DNA from: Paramacrobiotus metropolitanus | Lineage: Eukaryota > Tardigrada > Eutardigrada > Parachela > Macrobiotidae | DNA length: 62,941 bases | Direction of reading: 5' to 3' | NCBI RefSeq assembly: GCF_019649055.1 | Contig: NW_026570518.1 | Span: 1 to 62,941, forward strand | Program-made: the position numbers and the translations under genes | The notes under the pieces: generated by a model | The model's database searches: none | Told to the model about the DNA's origin: nothing | The model's input: the letters and a program-made list of their open reading frames with translations, nothing else | Shown here: one piece after another, positions 22,695-32,150 of the stretch | Position numbering within the stretch: the first letter of the stretch is position 1 | Layout: each line of letters begins with the position of its first letter

Positions 22695-23834
22695 ATGCTA
22701 ACGGACGAGGGATGCGCTATCCTGGATCAGCACCTGCATGAGCAACACTACTGCGCTGTTCTGTCGGTCAGAGTCAGACAGGTAGTTCGTGAACTGAACA
22801 GACAGAATAGGCACGGTGCACGGATAGCTGCTGACCAACAAATATCCGCTTTCATTCACTGGCTCAAACAACCACAGGCAGCTCATGCCGAAGATAGCAC
22901 ATAATACAGGAAAACGTCAACCAGAATAAGATCTTTGAAGGCGAAAGCATCGGAATAGTTTTCAGACAATCAGTCAATTTTGAAAGTGTCAACAAATGTG
23001 CCGCAATGTTTACAAGAACTTAGAAGAGTGCAGCGGATGTGAATCCACCAGTGGTACTGCGTGTTCAGCCACTCGCTGATAAACAGCACGTAACGTACCT
23101 GGGGGTTGAGGCGGACGAAAACTTTAACTGGCACAAGCAGTTTCAGAAAGTAAGAAAGAACATCAATTACGGCAGTCAAAAATCAAGCGCGCGCATCCCG
23201 GACTCAGCATCCCCCCAGCGCCTTACCCATTATCACGCCTTTCTGCTGAGCTATTCATAGATTACTGTGGACTGGTTTGGTCAGCGGCGTCTTCGGGTAA
23301 GCGGAAGTAGTTGACGAAACGGCAGCATGTGGCATTACGGACCATCACCGGCAACAGGATTCGGATAACCCCGGAACTGTACCGGAAGCAACCGACTATG
23401 CCGGCAGAACACAGATGGCGCCAAAAGGAAGCCGTGTGGCTACACAAGACACGAAACTGGGAAAGCTATCCCATACCATCGTACATGGCGACCTGATTCC
23501 CTTCAAGGGAACAAGCACGCGATACGCCCTTCGTGTTAAGGAGCGTGTCGATAACATGGCGCGCAGATGCACTGGAAAGACGACCCTTGCAATGAGGCTC
23601 AAGGACTTGTGCGTTAAAATATTGAAAAGTAGTGATGGAATTTTTAGGCTGTGGGTGGTTCTGTTAAACTCTACGTATCGATACTCCAATTAGATAGTCT
23701 GTTGTAAACCTCTGCTGCTGCTTTGTTGCAGTCTTTTTTTTGTCTACACTATATTGTGAACAGACTTGTGATGCCTCAGGGTTTGTCAGTCACTCACATT
23801 GTCTGCTCGAAATAAACCAAACTAAACTAAACTA
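22695..23834 (+). pseudogene. Decayed LINE reverse-transcriptase C-terminus and 3' tail
   Basis: Broken plus-strand frames contain VTYLGVEADENFNWHKQF (23100 region), IDYCGLVWSA (about 23258-23287) and QHVALRTITGNRIRI (about 23316-23360). These are the conserved boxes after the RT palm in jockey/I-type non-LTR retrotransposons. In-frame stops and shifts show decay. The copy ends in AATAAACCAAACTAAACTAA (23813-23834), a LINE 3' tail of short repeats. The upstream region 21680-22690 probably includes more of the element but is too decayed to assign. Confidence 0.7.
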
Positions 23835-23839
23835 TATCT

Positions 23840-25639
23840 GAATATGCACAACGCAACGATGTCGATCAAAAAATATTATTGTAACACTATCTGTACCTGC
23901 AACAAATCTGCAAAAATTACTTTCTGTAGTCTGTACGATCTGAAACTATCAACAAAACTCGAAGGTTATAAATTAATTAAACGGATGGAATTGTAATAAA
24001 AAATTGAAACAGACGGTTTTGACGTTAATAATTAGTTTCTGGATGAAATGGGAAAATTGTTTTATCAACTTGATCTCGAAATGATTGAACTACAAAAATT
24101 GATGAACCGTGCATTCTGCTATAAATTAAAATACCGAATGTTTGGCCTGGACACCGCGGACAAAATAAGATCAATGCTCGCAAAATCAGGAAAGTTTGAG
24201 CCTAAAGAGCAATCTAAATTTATCGCAAGACACGGACTAAAATGGCCAACCAAGAAGATGACGACTACGATCCTGACAGTCATCGGTCACCCGGTGCACA
24301 ACGCCACTATGCCCCTATTAAGAACATTTATATGGAAAGACAGTTCTATATGTTTCGGATGAGTGATTCACAAAAAACCGCATATGATACACAGGTTTGC
24401 ATGTCGGTTCATGCAAATCGCTTTCAGCGCTGACTGATAACGTCTGGATAGTTATATGTACTTTTATCTCGTTCATCATGAATATTGTCGTGATTCGGCA
24501 AATTTCGTTAGAAAAATAGTGTAAAATACTAAAATAATTTTAGCCAGCAAATTCACCTTAAGCTTCGACAGATACACATAAACTTACAAAATTAATTAAT
24601 CTTGTTGAAGATGTACGAGCATCATTTGCACGAGTTAATGTGTATACGTAGAAGCTAGGTAAACTGCATATTCGACCGTATTACTAGAAAAAATTTGAAT
24701 TACTAAATTACACCCTGAAAGTTTGGGCATTCTTGTTTGTCAAGTGCATGCACCTGACAAAAAAATTATTTAAACAACGCGATTGTGACTGTTACCGCGA
24801 CGCCGATGACCATGGAAATTACTCTCCAAAAAAATATTTCTCACAAATCACAGTTACCGAAGAATACATCCTCAAGATTTCAACTTCGTCAGCTGCAGAT
24901 TAGACATTAGAGAATGGGAAATTATGCCAAGATTTCCTGCATTCGTATTGAGAGTTCACGGAAGCCGAAAGTGACGACAAAATAATACATTACACAACGA
25001 TTTTGCCCTGACCATATCAAGGCCAAAGTACAGACCGCATACGGCGACTACATCCTCTACGATACATGCTATAAAAATATGAAGACGACTTTCGATTCAC
25101 CACTCAAGGAAAACGGATGGGACCATATACGAAAGGAGCTCCATAAGGGTTTTAGGGATTGACTACAGTTCACCTGTTTGCTATAGCAAAACCGAAATTC
25201 AACTAACTATACAGCCCTCAATTGGAAGCTTTTATTCCGCCAGACGGGACAGGACTTCCTTGCAACCGGCTTTACTATATTTTTTCGCGCAAATGTACTT
25301 CGCTCGGTGGAATTCCGCCCTAAGCCGTACTGATTGCTTTTTCTGTGGATCCCCTTTACTGTTCCTAGCAGTAGCTTCGATCTTATAGTGCCAACCTAAA
25401 GCGGTGCACTTCCCTAGTGTACATTCGCGTAAGTTTCTGTCAAAATCTCACATTACCCTTGGGTGTTGGTCTTTTTTTGGTGCCAGGGAGAGAATCCAAG
25501 GTTCGATTAACGAGGGTTCCCTCTGCGGCAGGAGAAGAAATAGCAATGGATTGTGGTCACAACAAAATTAATAAATAATATTATTTATTCTGTATTTACT
25601 TTAGTTATTTGTTTATTTACTTGTTTATTTTATAATTTG
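23840..25639. other. 1.8 kb without a recognised gene
   Basis: Short open stretches at 24048-24362 and about 24985-25158 have no motif I recognise and no clear splice context. Confidence 0.35.
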
Positions 25640-26055
25640 CAATATTATGTTTATACTCGAGTACTCGAGTGACCCGAGCAACGCAAAGATAGGAGCAGCA
25701 GGGTGGAGCAACAGGGTGGAACAACAGGATGGAACAACAAGGTGGAACAGCAGGGATTAGAACACAGTATGACAATGCTATGTTTACTGTTTTTGTTTAT
25801 TTGCTTATCATTTGAAATATTGTATTTGTACCCGAGCACCCGAGTGACCCGAGCGGGACAAAGGTAGGAGCAGCAGGGTGGAACAATAGTGTGGAACAGC
25901 AGGGTGGAACATCAGAGCAAACACATAGGGTTGAAAAGGATGGAGACAGACGACAGAGAAATGTGTTATAGGTGATCGAAGGTCTTTTCAAATTATGTTT
26001 GTTTAAGTATTTGGAACAAAATATTGTTACCCGGATGACTCGAGCTGATCGGCTG
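25640..26055. repeat. Tandem units of about 190 bp with a 12-bp GGTGGAACAACA minisatellite
   Basis: Two and a partial third unit each start with a TTTATTTG-type AT block, then an ACTCGAGTGACCCGAGC block, then several copies of GGTGGAACAACAG. CTCGAGTACTCGAG at 25658 is a palindrome. Minus-strand frames through it are low-complexity artefacts. Confidence 0.65.
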
Positions 26056-26449
26056 TCAGGCAGCCTCCCTCCCATTATTTCCCCTTTCTTTTGTTAATTT
26101 TCCCTCCCTTCATTTCCCCTTTCTTTGATTTATTTTTTCCCCTCCCTTTTCCCCTTTCCTAGAAATATCTGTCAACATAATCGAATGTTTTTTATTCATT
26201 TTTTTATTTTGCTTTTCTATTTTTATTTTTTTGTTGCTTTTTCATTGATTTCTTCATTTTTTCATTTTTAAAGTTAACAAATGTTTACACAAAAATTAAT
26301 TTACTTCTTTGTTCTCAAGGTGTCATATTTTTTGTGGTCAGGTCAAAGCTTTTCAGTTTTAAATTCAGCTTCATTTATTTTTTGGTTGTCTTAAATATTT
26401 TACTTTTCTTTTTTTTCTTTGAAATCTGACTGAACAAATCAACAATAAA
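26056..26449. other. Pyrimidine-rich left flank of the Polinton
   Basis: Repeated TTTCCCCTTTCTTT tracts, then T-rich DNA. A minus-strand AATAAA (TTTATT at about 26374-26379 on plus) can end the IAP transcript. The left end of the element should lie in or near here, but I found no inverted partner at the right end. Confidence 0.45.
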
Positions 26450-27283
26450 TCAGCACATAAAAATTAGAATTTTTTGAAACAGCATAGTTCTGCATACCGG
26501 ACACTGTATTAATCTATCGGAACAAGTGTGACAGCACACCAGATGATTACATGGTCGAAAAAGAACTTGAACTTCTTTATCCAAACAGACTTTGCACCGC
26601 ACTTTTTCCATGGGGTCATTATCAGTTTTTCTTGCCGCGTATGCTAGCGCTGCTTTTTCGCAAACTTTTGCCGATTCCATTGCCTGCCTGTTCTGGACTT
26701 CATAGACAAAATGTTCTCCCTTTTGAGCAATAACGAACGGGCACATCGGCGATGCTCTAGCATGCTCTTCCCATGCACCATCCTCAGTCACCCATCTCTC
26801 AAGCTCTCGACCACAGTGAAAGCATTGTACAAGGTCACTGGTGCCCGTGTAAAAGAATCCTGCCTGGGCCATGACTCGAGGATGTTGAGCTTTGGATTCC
26901 GGCCATTCGGAAAAAGTAGAGAACCGAGCTTTGTATTCCATCATTGTGGGAAAGCGCACTTGGTAGTGGTGAAACCCGGGGATAGGGACTGATGTTGTTG
27001 CGTACACCTCCACTACATCTTCACCGAAATCCTCTGCGGAAATGGGTTGTGGCAACCTCTTTGACATTGGACAGTTGGGAAAGAGCTGCTGGTGGTTTCG
27101 TCTTGGACTCCGAACTCGACTCCATCCGCTCATAACCCCGTCGCAAAACGCGCATTGCACTTCATCCCCGTTTCCTCGGTAAAACAGGCCGGATAACGCT
27201 AGATACGTAGGAGGAAGGAACGTACAGTCCCAGTTGGAATCTCTGAATGTCGCCAAGCGATTAAGCACGTTACGCATATCCAT
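26450..27283 (-). CDS. iap: Inhibitor-of-apoptosis protein (two BIRs and a RING), virus-borne
   Basis: 277 aa from the ATG at 27283, the usual size of two-BIR viral IAPs. BIR1 has zinc ligands C44, C47, H64, C71; BIR2 has C154, C157, H174, C181 within VQCFHCGRELERW and EEHARASPMC. A C-terminal C3HC4 RING spans about 230-264 (C230, C233, C245, H247, C250/251, C254, C261, C264). In the family, BIRs bind caspases or IAP antagonists and the RING is an E3 ubiquitin ligase, blocking host cell death. I chose 27283 because BIR1 begins right after it; the open frame runs up to 27550 only by chance through the promoter. An AATAAAAG TATA-like box lies 60 bases upstream (27344-27352). It is divergently arranged with the 152-aa ORF. 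The frame is intact. Confidence 0.93.
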   Translation of the reverse strand: MDMRNVLNRLATFRDSNWDCTFLPPTYLALSGLFYRGNGDEVQCAFCDGVMSGWSRVRSPRRNHQQLFPNCPMSKRLPQPISAEDFGEDVVEVYATTSVPIPGFHHYQVRFPTMMEYKARFSTFSEWPESKAQHPRVMAQAGFFYTGTSDLVQCFHCGRELERWVTEDGAWEEHARASPMCPFVIAQKGEHFVYEVQNRQAMESAKVCEKAALAYAARKTDNDPMEKVRCKVCLDKEVQVLFRPCNHLVCCHTCSDRLIQCPVCRTMLFQKILIFMC

Positions 27284-27339
27284 TTTACTGCAGTAACGAA
27301 ATGATTGAAAACTTCCAATTCTGATGAAAACCGAGCGCC

Positions 27340-27600
27340 GCGGCTCTTTTATTAACTGTAAGGTTGGAACTGTGTTTCGAGACTCCGCCCATTTCTCACA
27401 CTCGAGTAAAGGGTGTAGAGAGAACCCGGCGGAGCTTAACAAATTTATTTTCGACCAATGGTAGCAAAACAGCTTCAAGCTTTGCTGAGCGAATAGAAAC
27501 GCAGTTTTAAGAAAAAAGGCGGAGTTGGAAGGGACTTTTCTACCAATCATGGCACCACATATTTCGGATAGAGTCGCATCGGGCAGTATAAAACGCTGGC
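27340..27600. promoter_or_regulatory. Bidirectional viral promoter: two GGCGGAG-N-CCAAT modules and TATA boxes
   Basis: Module 1: GGCGGAG 27428-27434, 20 bases, CCAAT 27455-27459. Module 2: GGCGGAG 27518-27524, 18 bases, CCAAT 27543-27547. TATAAAA at 27587-27593 faces the 152-aa gene and an AATAAAAG box at 27344-27352 faces the IAP. The same module occurs inverted before PolB. CCAAT is the NF-Y site; the GC box resembles an Sp1-type site. Confidence 0.7.
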
Positions 27601-27679
27601 GAAAAGTGGTTGCAAACTCAGTTGCCTTTCATTATTCCTCCGACCTAAGTATTACTAGCATTTGCGTACATTGGAAGAA

Positions 27680-28138
27680 ATGGACTTTACACGCCCTCTG
27701 GAGATTTTGGGGGAGCTGAACGGATACACCATCTACAAGGTCAACAATGTTGTAAGTATGTTCTGGAGCACCAAAAAGGTCAGCCTTGTTCTAGCTTTCG
27801 ACCAAGAAACGGACGGATATAAGGATCATGCGGAAGCATTCCGAAAAGGTGTGCGCTTGGGGTGCACCGAAATTTCGGATGTCCTGAATAAGCTAAAAGG
27901 AGGAGCCATCCAAGATGCCGTTGACAAATCAATCACAAGCAAATCGGCGGAAAAGGTCACCCTTGCTGGACCGGCTTGTTTGGACCTGTACCTCAGTATC
28001 CATCCTAAATATGGTCGGATGATTCGCTTCTCTCAACCTGGTCGCTCGTTGCAGATCCCGTACAGAGGATTTCTGGATGTTGTTGGTATAGCGCGAGACA
28101 GTTTTTGGGGTCCTGAAGGCGAAGTCATGGATGATTAA
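27680..28138 (+). CDS. Polinton protein of unknown function, 152 aa
   Basis: The start is the first ATG after the TATA box at 27587, in an AAGAAATGG context. The protein is soluble-looking and mixed-charge, with no signal or membrane helix. The C-terminal part (KYGRMIRFSQPGRSLQIPYR) alternates basic and hydrophobic residues as small nucleic-acid-binding folds do, but I recognise no family. It is transcribed divergently from the IAP and directly precedes the TBP-like gene, so an early regulatory role is possible; that is inference. The frame is intact and well kept, unlike PolB. Confidence 0.75.
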   Translation: MDFTRPLEILGELNGYTIYKVNNVVSMFWSTKKVSLVLAFDQETDGYKDHAEAFRKGVRLGCTEISDVLNKLKGGAIQDAVDKSITSKSAEKVTLAGPACLDLYLSIHPKYGRMIRFSQPGRSLQIPYRGFLDVVGIARDSFWGPEGEVMDD

Positions 28139-28320
28139 AATGTACTATTAGAATTGGTAGCTTTGTGTGTACCTGTTTTTACTGCAAGGTTGTAATGTTT
28201 TGGTGATTTAGGTAATATTTGTTGTATTTTTACTCACATGTTTCTTAACAGTTTCAAACGGAAATTGTTGGAAAAAAAACAGGCTTAAGCCTTTATTTGT
28301 GGCAGACTGGGCAAGAAAGG

Positions 28321-28328
28321 TATATAAA
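28321..28328 (+). promoter_or_regulatory. TATA box of the TBP-like gene
   Basis: TATATAAA, 40 bases before the ATG at 28368. It fits a transcription start near 28350 and a very short leader. Confidence 0.7.
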
Positions 28329-28367
28329 GAGTTCATGCTCATTCTGCCACAATTAAAGAGCGCGGCC

Positions 28368-28904
28368 ATGGAAATCCACAACATTATCCTGTCCGTCAAG
28401 TTTGATAAAACAATTGACCTGGATGCCTTAACTGCTGTGTTTGGAACTTTTGCAAGCAGAATGAAAAATTTTAATGCTGTTAACCTGCGTTTGCAGGGAC
28501 GGTCGTTCTGTCAGCTATTTGCAAATGGTAGGGCCATAATAAACGGCGGTAAGTCTGTGGAAGAAGCTGAGAATTTATTAAGTTTCTATAAACTCATGTT
28601 GCGTTTACACGATTTTGATTTAGAGATTAAGGTATGTACTGTAGCAAATATTGTCAGTACATATCGTTACAACGCTTCCGTTAATCTTGTTGCATTTTAT
28701 AGCAAAAGTAAAACTTTCAAAGAAATAAGCAAAGTTTTTTACGAGCCCGAGCTATTTCCTGCAGTTCAATTAAGGTTAAAGTATCTGAACGCAACAGTCA
28801 ATGTGTTCCATACTGGAAATTGCGTCCTATTGGGCTGTACTTCCGTGGCGCAGTTGACGGCAGTATACAAAACAATAGAAAATCTTCTACAATTATTAAC
28901 GTAG
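28368..28904 (+). CDS. TATA-binding-protein homologue encoded by the Polinton
   Basis: 178 aa from the ATG at 28368 (GCGGCCATGG context), the size of the conserved TBP core. It shows the two-fold pseudo-repeat of TBP: repeat 1 about residues 4-88 (HNIILSVKFDKTIDL... LFANGRAIINGGKS) and repeat 2 about 93-176 (ANIVSTY... YEPELFPAVQLRL... VFHTGNCVLLG). The four phenylalanines that wedge into TATA DNA align with F35, F51, F130 and F147. YEPELFP is the most recognisable match. TBPs nucleate pol II, pol I and pol III initiation. Here the protein probably directs transcription of the element's own TATA promoters. An upstream in-frame GTG start at 28299 is rejected because it precedes the TATA box. 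The frame is intact. It could be a captured host TBP, but the divergence is large. Confidence 0.9.
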   Translation: MEIHNIILSVKFDKTIDLDALTAVFGTFASRMKNFNAVNLRLQGRSFCQLFANGRAIINGGKSVEEAENLLSFYKLMLRLHDFDLEIKVCTVANIVSTYRYNASVNLVAFYSKSKTFKEISKVFYEPELFPAVQLRLKYLNATVNVFHTGNCVLLGCTSVAQLTAVYKTIENLLQLLT

Positions 28905-29020
28905 AATTGCAGAGTTTGCACCGCTTCAGGAATTCGGCACTGGAAAATCTTGGAGATTTTTGTCGTGTGCTGTACGGGTATTACCATAGGTAAAACGTAG
29001 AAAAGGGAGACGTTTTCATA

Positions 29021-29656
29021 ATGCAGAAACTGACTTTTGATTTTCGCTTTAAAACTCCATGTTCTATCTACGTTTCTGGACCAACTATGTCCGGCAAATC
29101 GACTTTCACTCTAGAACTTATAAGAAGCGTTTCGCAACACTTTGTTCCAGTTCCTATGCGGATCGTGTACGCATACGGCACATGGCAAGAGGTTTTCTTG
29201 ACATTCGATAATTCTATAGAACTTATACAAGGAATGGACAAAATTTTAAATGACGAAGATTTTTTTCAAAGAAATGTGGCAACACTTCTGATTTTAGACG
29301 ATCTTATGGAAGAAATCGCTGTAACACCCAAAGCGTCGACATTGTTTACGCGTGATGTACATCATAAAAATGTTTCCGTTATCTTTATTTCACAGAATCT
29401 TTATAAACAAGGGAAAAATATGCGTGATATTTCTCTGAACTCACAATATATGGTAATATTTAAATCTGTTCGCGACTCACGACAAGTTAAAACGTTAGCA
29501 CAGCAGCTCGGCATGCCACACCTAGCAGAGGCTTATAAAAAGGCTATAAAGGAACCGTACGGATTTTTATTAATTAATTTACGACCCGAAACTCCGGATG
29601 TAGCCCGTTTGCAGTCACATATATTCAGCTACCGAAGACTCTACGTAGAAAAATGA
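29021..29656 (+). CDS. FtsK/HerA-type genome packaging ATPase
   Basis: 211 aa. Walker A GPTMSGKST at residues 20-28 and Walker B LLILDD at 89-94, followed by a sensor-like VIFISQNLY. This is the A32-type ATPase of Polintons and related double-jelly-roll viruses, which pumps DNA into the preformed capsid. About the usual length. Its stop overlaps the start of the next gene as ATGA (29653-29656). No TATA box is evident in the 115 bases upstream. Confidence 0.9.
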   Translation: MQKLTFDFRFKTPCSIYVSGPTMSGKSTFTLELIRSVSQHFVPVPMRIVYAYGTWQEVFLTFDNSIELIQGMDKILNDEDFFQRNVATLLILDDLMEEIAVTPKASTLFTRDVHHKNVSVIFISQNLYKQGKNMRDISLNSQYMVIFKSVRDSRQVKTLAQQLGMPHLAEAYKKAIKEPYGFLLINLRPETPDVARLQSHIFSYRRLYVEK

Positions 29657-29973
29657 AGCCTGAAGAGGTTCTCATGTTAGTGAACGCTCTACAGCAGATG
29701 ACACCCAGGCAGCAAAGAGCTTTTTTTCATTTTTCTACCAATAAACAACTTAACGCCGTAGAAGAAGCCTGTTTAAACCTTATTAAGCAGCCAAAGGGTT
29801 TAAGTAGAACAGAATTATCTAAAGCACGTTCCCATGTTCGAACAATCAAGCGCTTGGCTGACCGAAGTGTAACGCGAGCTAAGAAAAGAAAACTTCTGCA
29901 GCAAAAAGGCGGGTTTCTGGGAGTGCTTTTGCCGGTTTTAGGGACCCTATTGACCACCTTTTTAACAAAATGA
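29653..29973 (+). CDS. Small basic Polinton protein with hydrophobic C-terminus
   Basis: 106 aa. The N-terminal two-thirds is helical and charged, with RTIKRLADRSVTRAKKRKLL; the end GGFLGVLLPVLGTLLTTFLT is an amphipathic/hydrophobic tail. Small proteins with such tails sit at this place in many Polintons and adintoviruses and are suspected to act on membranes or to be minor virion components. It overlaps both neighbours by ATGA, so it is expressed with them. The frame is intact. Confidence 0.75.
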   Translation: MKPEEVLMLVNALQQMTPRQQRAFFHFSTNKQLNAVEEACLNLIKQPKGLSRTELSKARSHVRTIKRLADRSVTRAKKRKLLQQKGGFLGVLLPVLGTLLTTFLTK

Positions 29974-31086
29974 AGACGTATGTGCTAGTACCGGAATCAG
30001 AATTCACTAATACTCAAATGAACAAAAGTCTAGCATCTCCATGGAAAAAAGCTCAGACCATTAGCAATGATATGACTCAACAATTAATGGCACGAGCTGC
30101 CCTGGAAAATCAGCGACCAGTAACACGAATACCGGCCGTGGAAACTATAGAGAATAATGCTGTTCCGCAAGATCTTGTGCAGAAACCATTAACAGCATCT
30201 AAATTTACCGAAGCGAAACCACTTACACATGATGCGTACTTTCAAGCCGGTCCTTCTTACGACAGTCGCGGTGTGCAAGCTGTACGTACTACCACGGACC
30301 AGCAAGTCCAAGCTAGTATGCCACCCCAGATTGAATATATTCATAGCGAACCGCAGGTGCAGTATGTTACTGTTCCGGCTGATCCTGTCGTGCATTATGT
30401 ACCCACCCCTGTTCAAAGCGACCCAGTTGTTCAATATGTACCCACACCGTCACGGACTCTGGTAAAGCATGTGTATAAATCAGCCAACAGCCGCGTAATA
30501 AGAAAGAAAAAGGTTGGAACAAGGAAAGCGGCAACCGCTCGATCCAATTTACCTGTAATTGAATATGCGCCCACCCCACCGAGTTTAACACAAGAGACTC
30601 CCCAGGAACCACCAATTATCGAGTTTCCACCTGACGGGATTTTGGAGTACGAAACAATCGACACACCTGCACTTTCACAAAGTACAAAAACAAAAACCCT
30701 CGCTTTTAATCCAGAAAAAACTTCGTTACAACGTAAAAATGCAGCACTGCCATACGCATCTCCACAGTTGGCCGTTACAGGACCTTCGCAACCTTCTAAC
30801 AAAATTGCAGTACGTCGAAGCGCTCGTAAGCAAACTGCTTTGCCCCAATCAAATCCCGCGATTGGCTATTGAAGGGTCTGCGCTACCAACCGTGTTGCCG
30901 ATTCAAGGGTAGTCAAAAGCAATAACGTACAAACCATCGCAGGAAGATGTAGCTGCAGTAACAGACGAAACACAAGAACCTACCGCATATAGGAGAAGAA
31001 TTGCTAGGGCGCCAACAAAATTTTACGGACCACCAAGAAAAAAGCAACGAACAGCGCAAAACGGCGGTTGGCTTACATTTGCGTAA
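29970..31086 (+). CDS. Proline-rich virion-like protein, frame-broken near its C-terminus
   Basis: The open frame runs 29970-30872 (300 aa), starting from ATGA. It is low-complexity, with repeats of QYV(P/T)VP and YVPTP. Another frame continues as 30913-31086, ending in KKQRTAQNGGWLTF and a stop. Polinton proteins at this position often end in a similar short aromatic motif, so I infer one gene with a frameshift between about 30700 and 30870 plus an in-frame TAG at 30910. Function unknown; probably a disordered structural or scaffold protein. Confidence 0.6.
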
Positions 31087-31094
31087 AAAAAAAC

Positions 31095-32150
31095 ATGCCG
31101 ACATTGGATGAAATTTACTTAGATGCTGCCAACCCCGGCAGCTTAGGAGGTATCGAGCGATTGTATAAAGAAGCACAAAAGCACAATTATTCACATGAGC
31201 AAGTTGAATCGTATTTACAAACTAAAGATGCTTACACGCAACATAAGCCATACAGGTCAAAATTTAGAAGAAGAAAAATTTTATCAGTTAATGTAGGTGA
31301 CCAACATCAAATTGATTTAATGGATATGCAGAAATTTCGCTTACAGAACGACGGTATTAGCTTATGTTTTGACATGTATAGATTGTTTTTCAAGGTATGG
31401 CTGGGCAGAACCAGTGAAATCAAAAGGCCGACTGAAATCGCTGGTGCGCTGAGCAAAATTTACAAACAGTGTGGCCCGCCTTTGCGTTGCCAAAGTGACA
31501 ACGGGAAAGAATTTGTTGGACGTGAAATGCGGAAGTTTTTCACAGAGTGTAATGTCAATATCTTCACTACGAGGAATGATGATGTCAAATGTGCAATGGT
31601 GGAACGCCTTAACCGCACAATCAAAAACCGCCTGTACGTTTACATGACAGAAAATAATACTTTTCGCTACTTGGAAGTGCTACCACAGATCATGTTGGGG
31701 TATAACAACGCTGAACATTCAGCTACAGGATATGCTCCAAGTGCTGTTGGGGTCAAGGAAAGTAATGTAATTTTAGAACGCATGCTCGTTGACCAGCAGA
31801 AACGTAAAGCTCCCACTTTTGCTGTTGGAGACCATGTCCGAATAGCTAAAAAGAAAAATACTTTTGAAAAAGGTTATGAAACAAATTATACAGAAGAAAT
31901 TTTTAAAGTGGTTAAAGTACTGCAACATAGCCACCATTTATATGCTATTGAAGATCTGGCCGGTGAGCCTGTGGATGGTACCTTCTATGCGTCTGAACTG
32001 TCGAAGTTTGTAATGACAGAGAGGCCGTTCCACAGAATCTCTCGGATATTAAGGGAGCGCGTGCGTAAAGGTAAAAAGCAGTACTTAATACGGTGGTATG
32101 GCTACGGCCCAGCGTATGACTCTTGGGAAAACGCAGACGAACTAAAATGA
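31095..32150 (+). CDS. Retroviral-type integrase with C-terminal chromodomain
   Basis: 351 aa from the ATG at 31095. The rve core has D74 (QIDLMDM), D135 (QSDNGKEF) and E170 (MVERLNRTIKNRL), a DDE triad with 34 residues between the last two, one fewer than the usual 35. The strand between the first two acids (SLCFDMYRLFFKVW) is less conserved. Residues about 315-351 (HRISRILRE... YLIRWYGYGPAYDSWE) form a chromodomain, which binds methylated histone tails and can steer integration. Inserts the element into host DNA by joining its TIR ends. The end overlaps the minor capsid start as ATGA (32147-32150). Confidence 0.9.
   Translation: MPTLDEIYLDAANPGSLGGIERLYKEAQKHNYSHEQVESYLQTKDAYTQHKPYRSKFRRRKILSVNVGDQHQIDLMDMQKFRLQNDGISLCFDMYRLFFKVWLGRTSEIKRPTEIAGALSKIYKQCGPPLRCQSDNGKEFVGREMRKFFTECNVNIFTTRNDDVKCAMVERLNRTIKNRLYVYMTENNTFRYLEVLPQIMLGYNNAEHSATGYAPSAVGVKESNVILERMLVDQQKRKAPTFAVGDHVRIAKKKNTFEKGYETNYTEEIFKVVKVLQHSHHLYAIEDLAGEPVDGTFYASELSKFVMTERPFHRISRILRERVRKGKKQYLIRWYGYGPAYDSWENADELK

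Noticed and set aside
24048-25158. Open stretches that might be a gene
   Set aside because: No motif, no consistent splice sites, and in-frame stops between them.
25651-26075. Minus frames with CCSTLLFHP repeats
   Set aside because: Translation of a GGTGGAACA minisatellite.
28299-28367. Upstream extension of the TBP-like ORF
   Set aside because: It has only a GTG start and another in-frame ATG within 10 bases of the TATA box, both before the likely transcription start.
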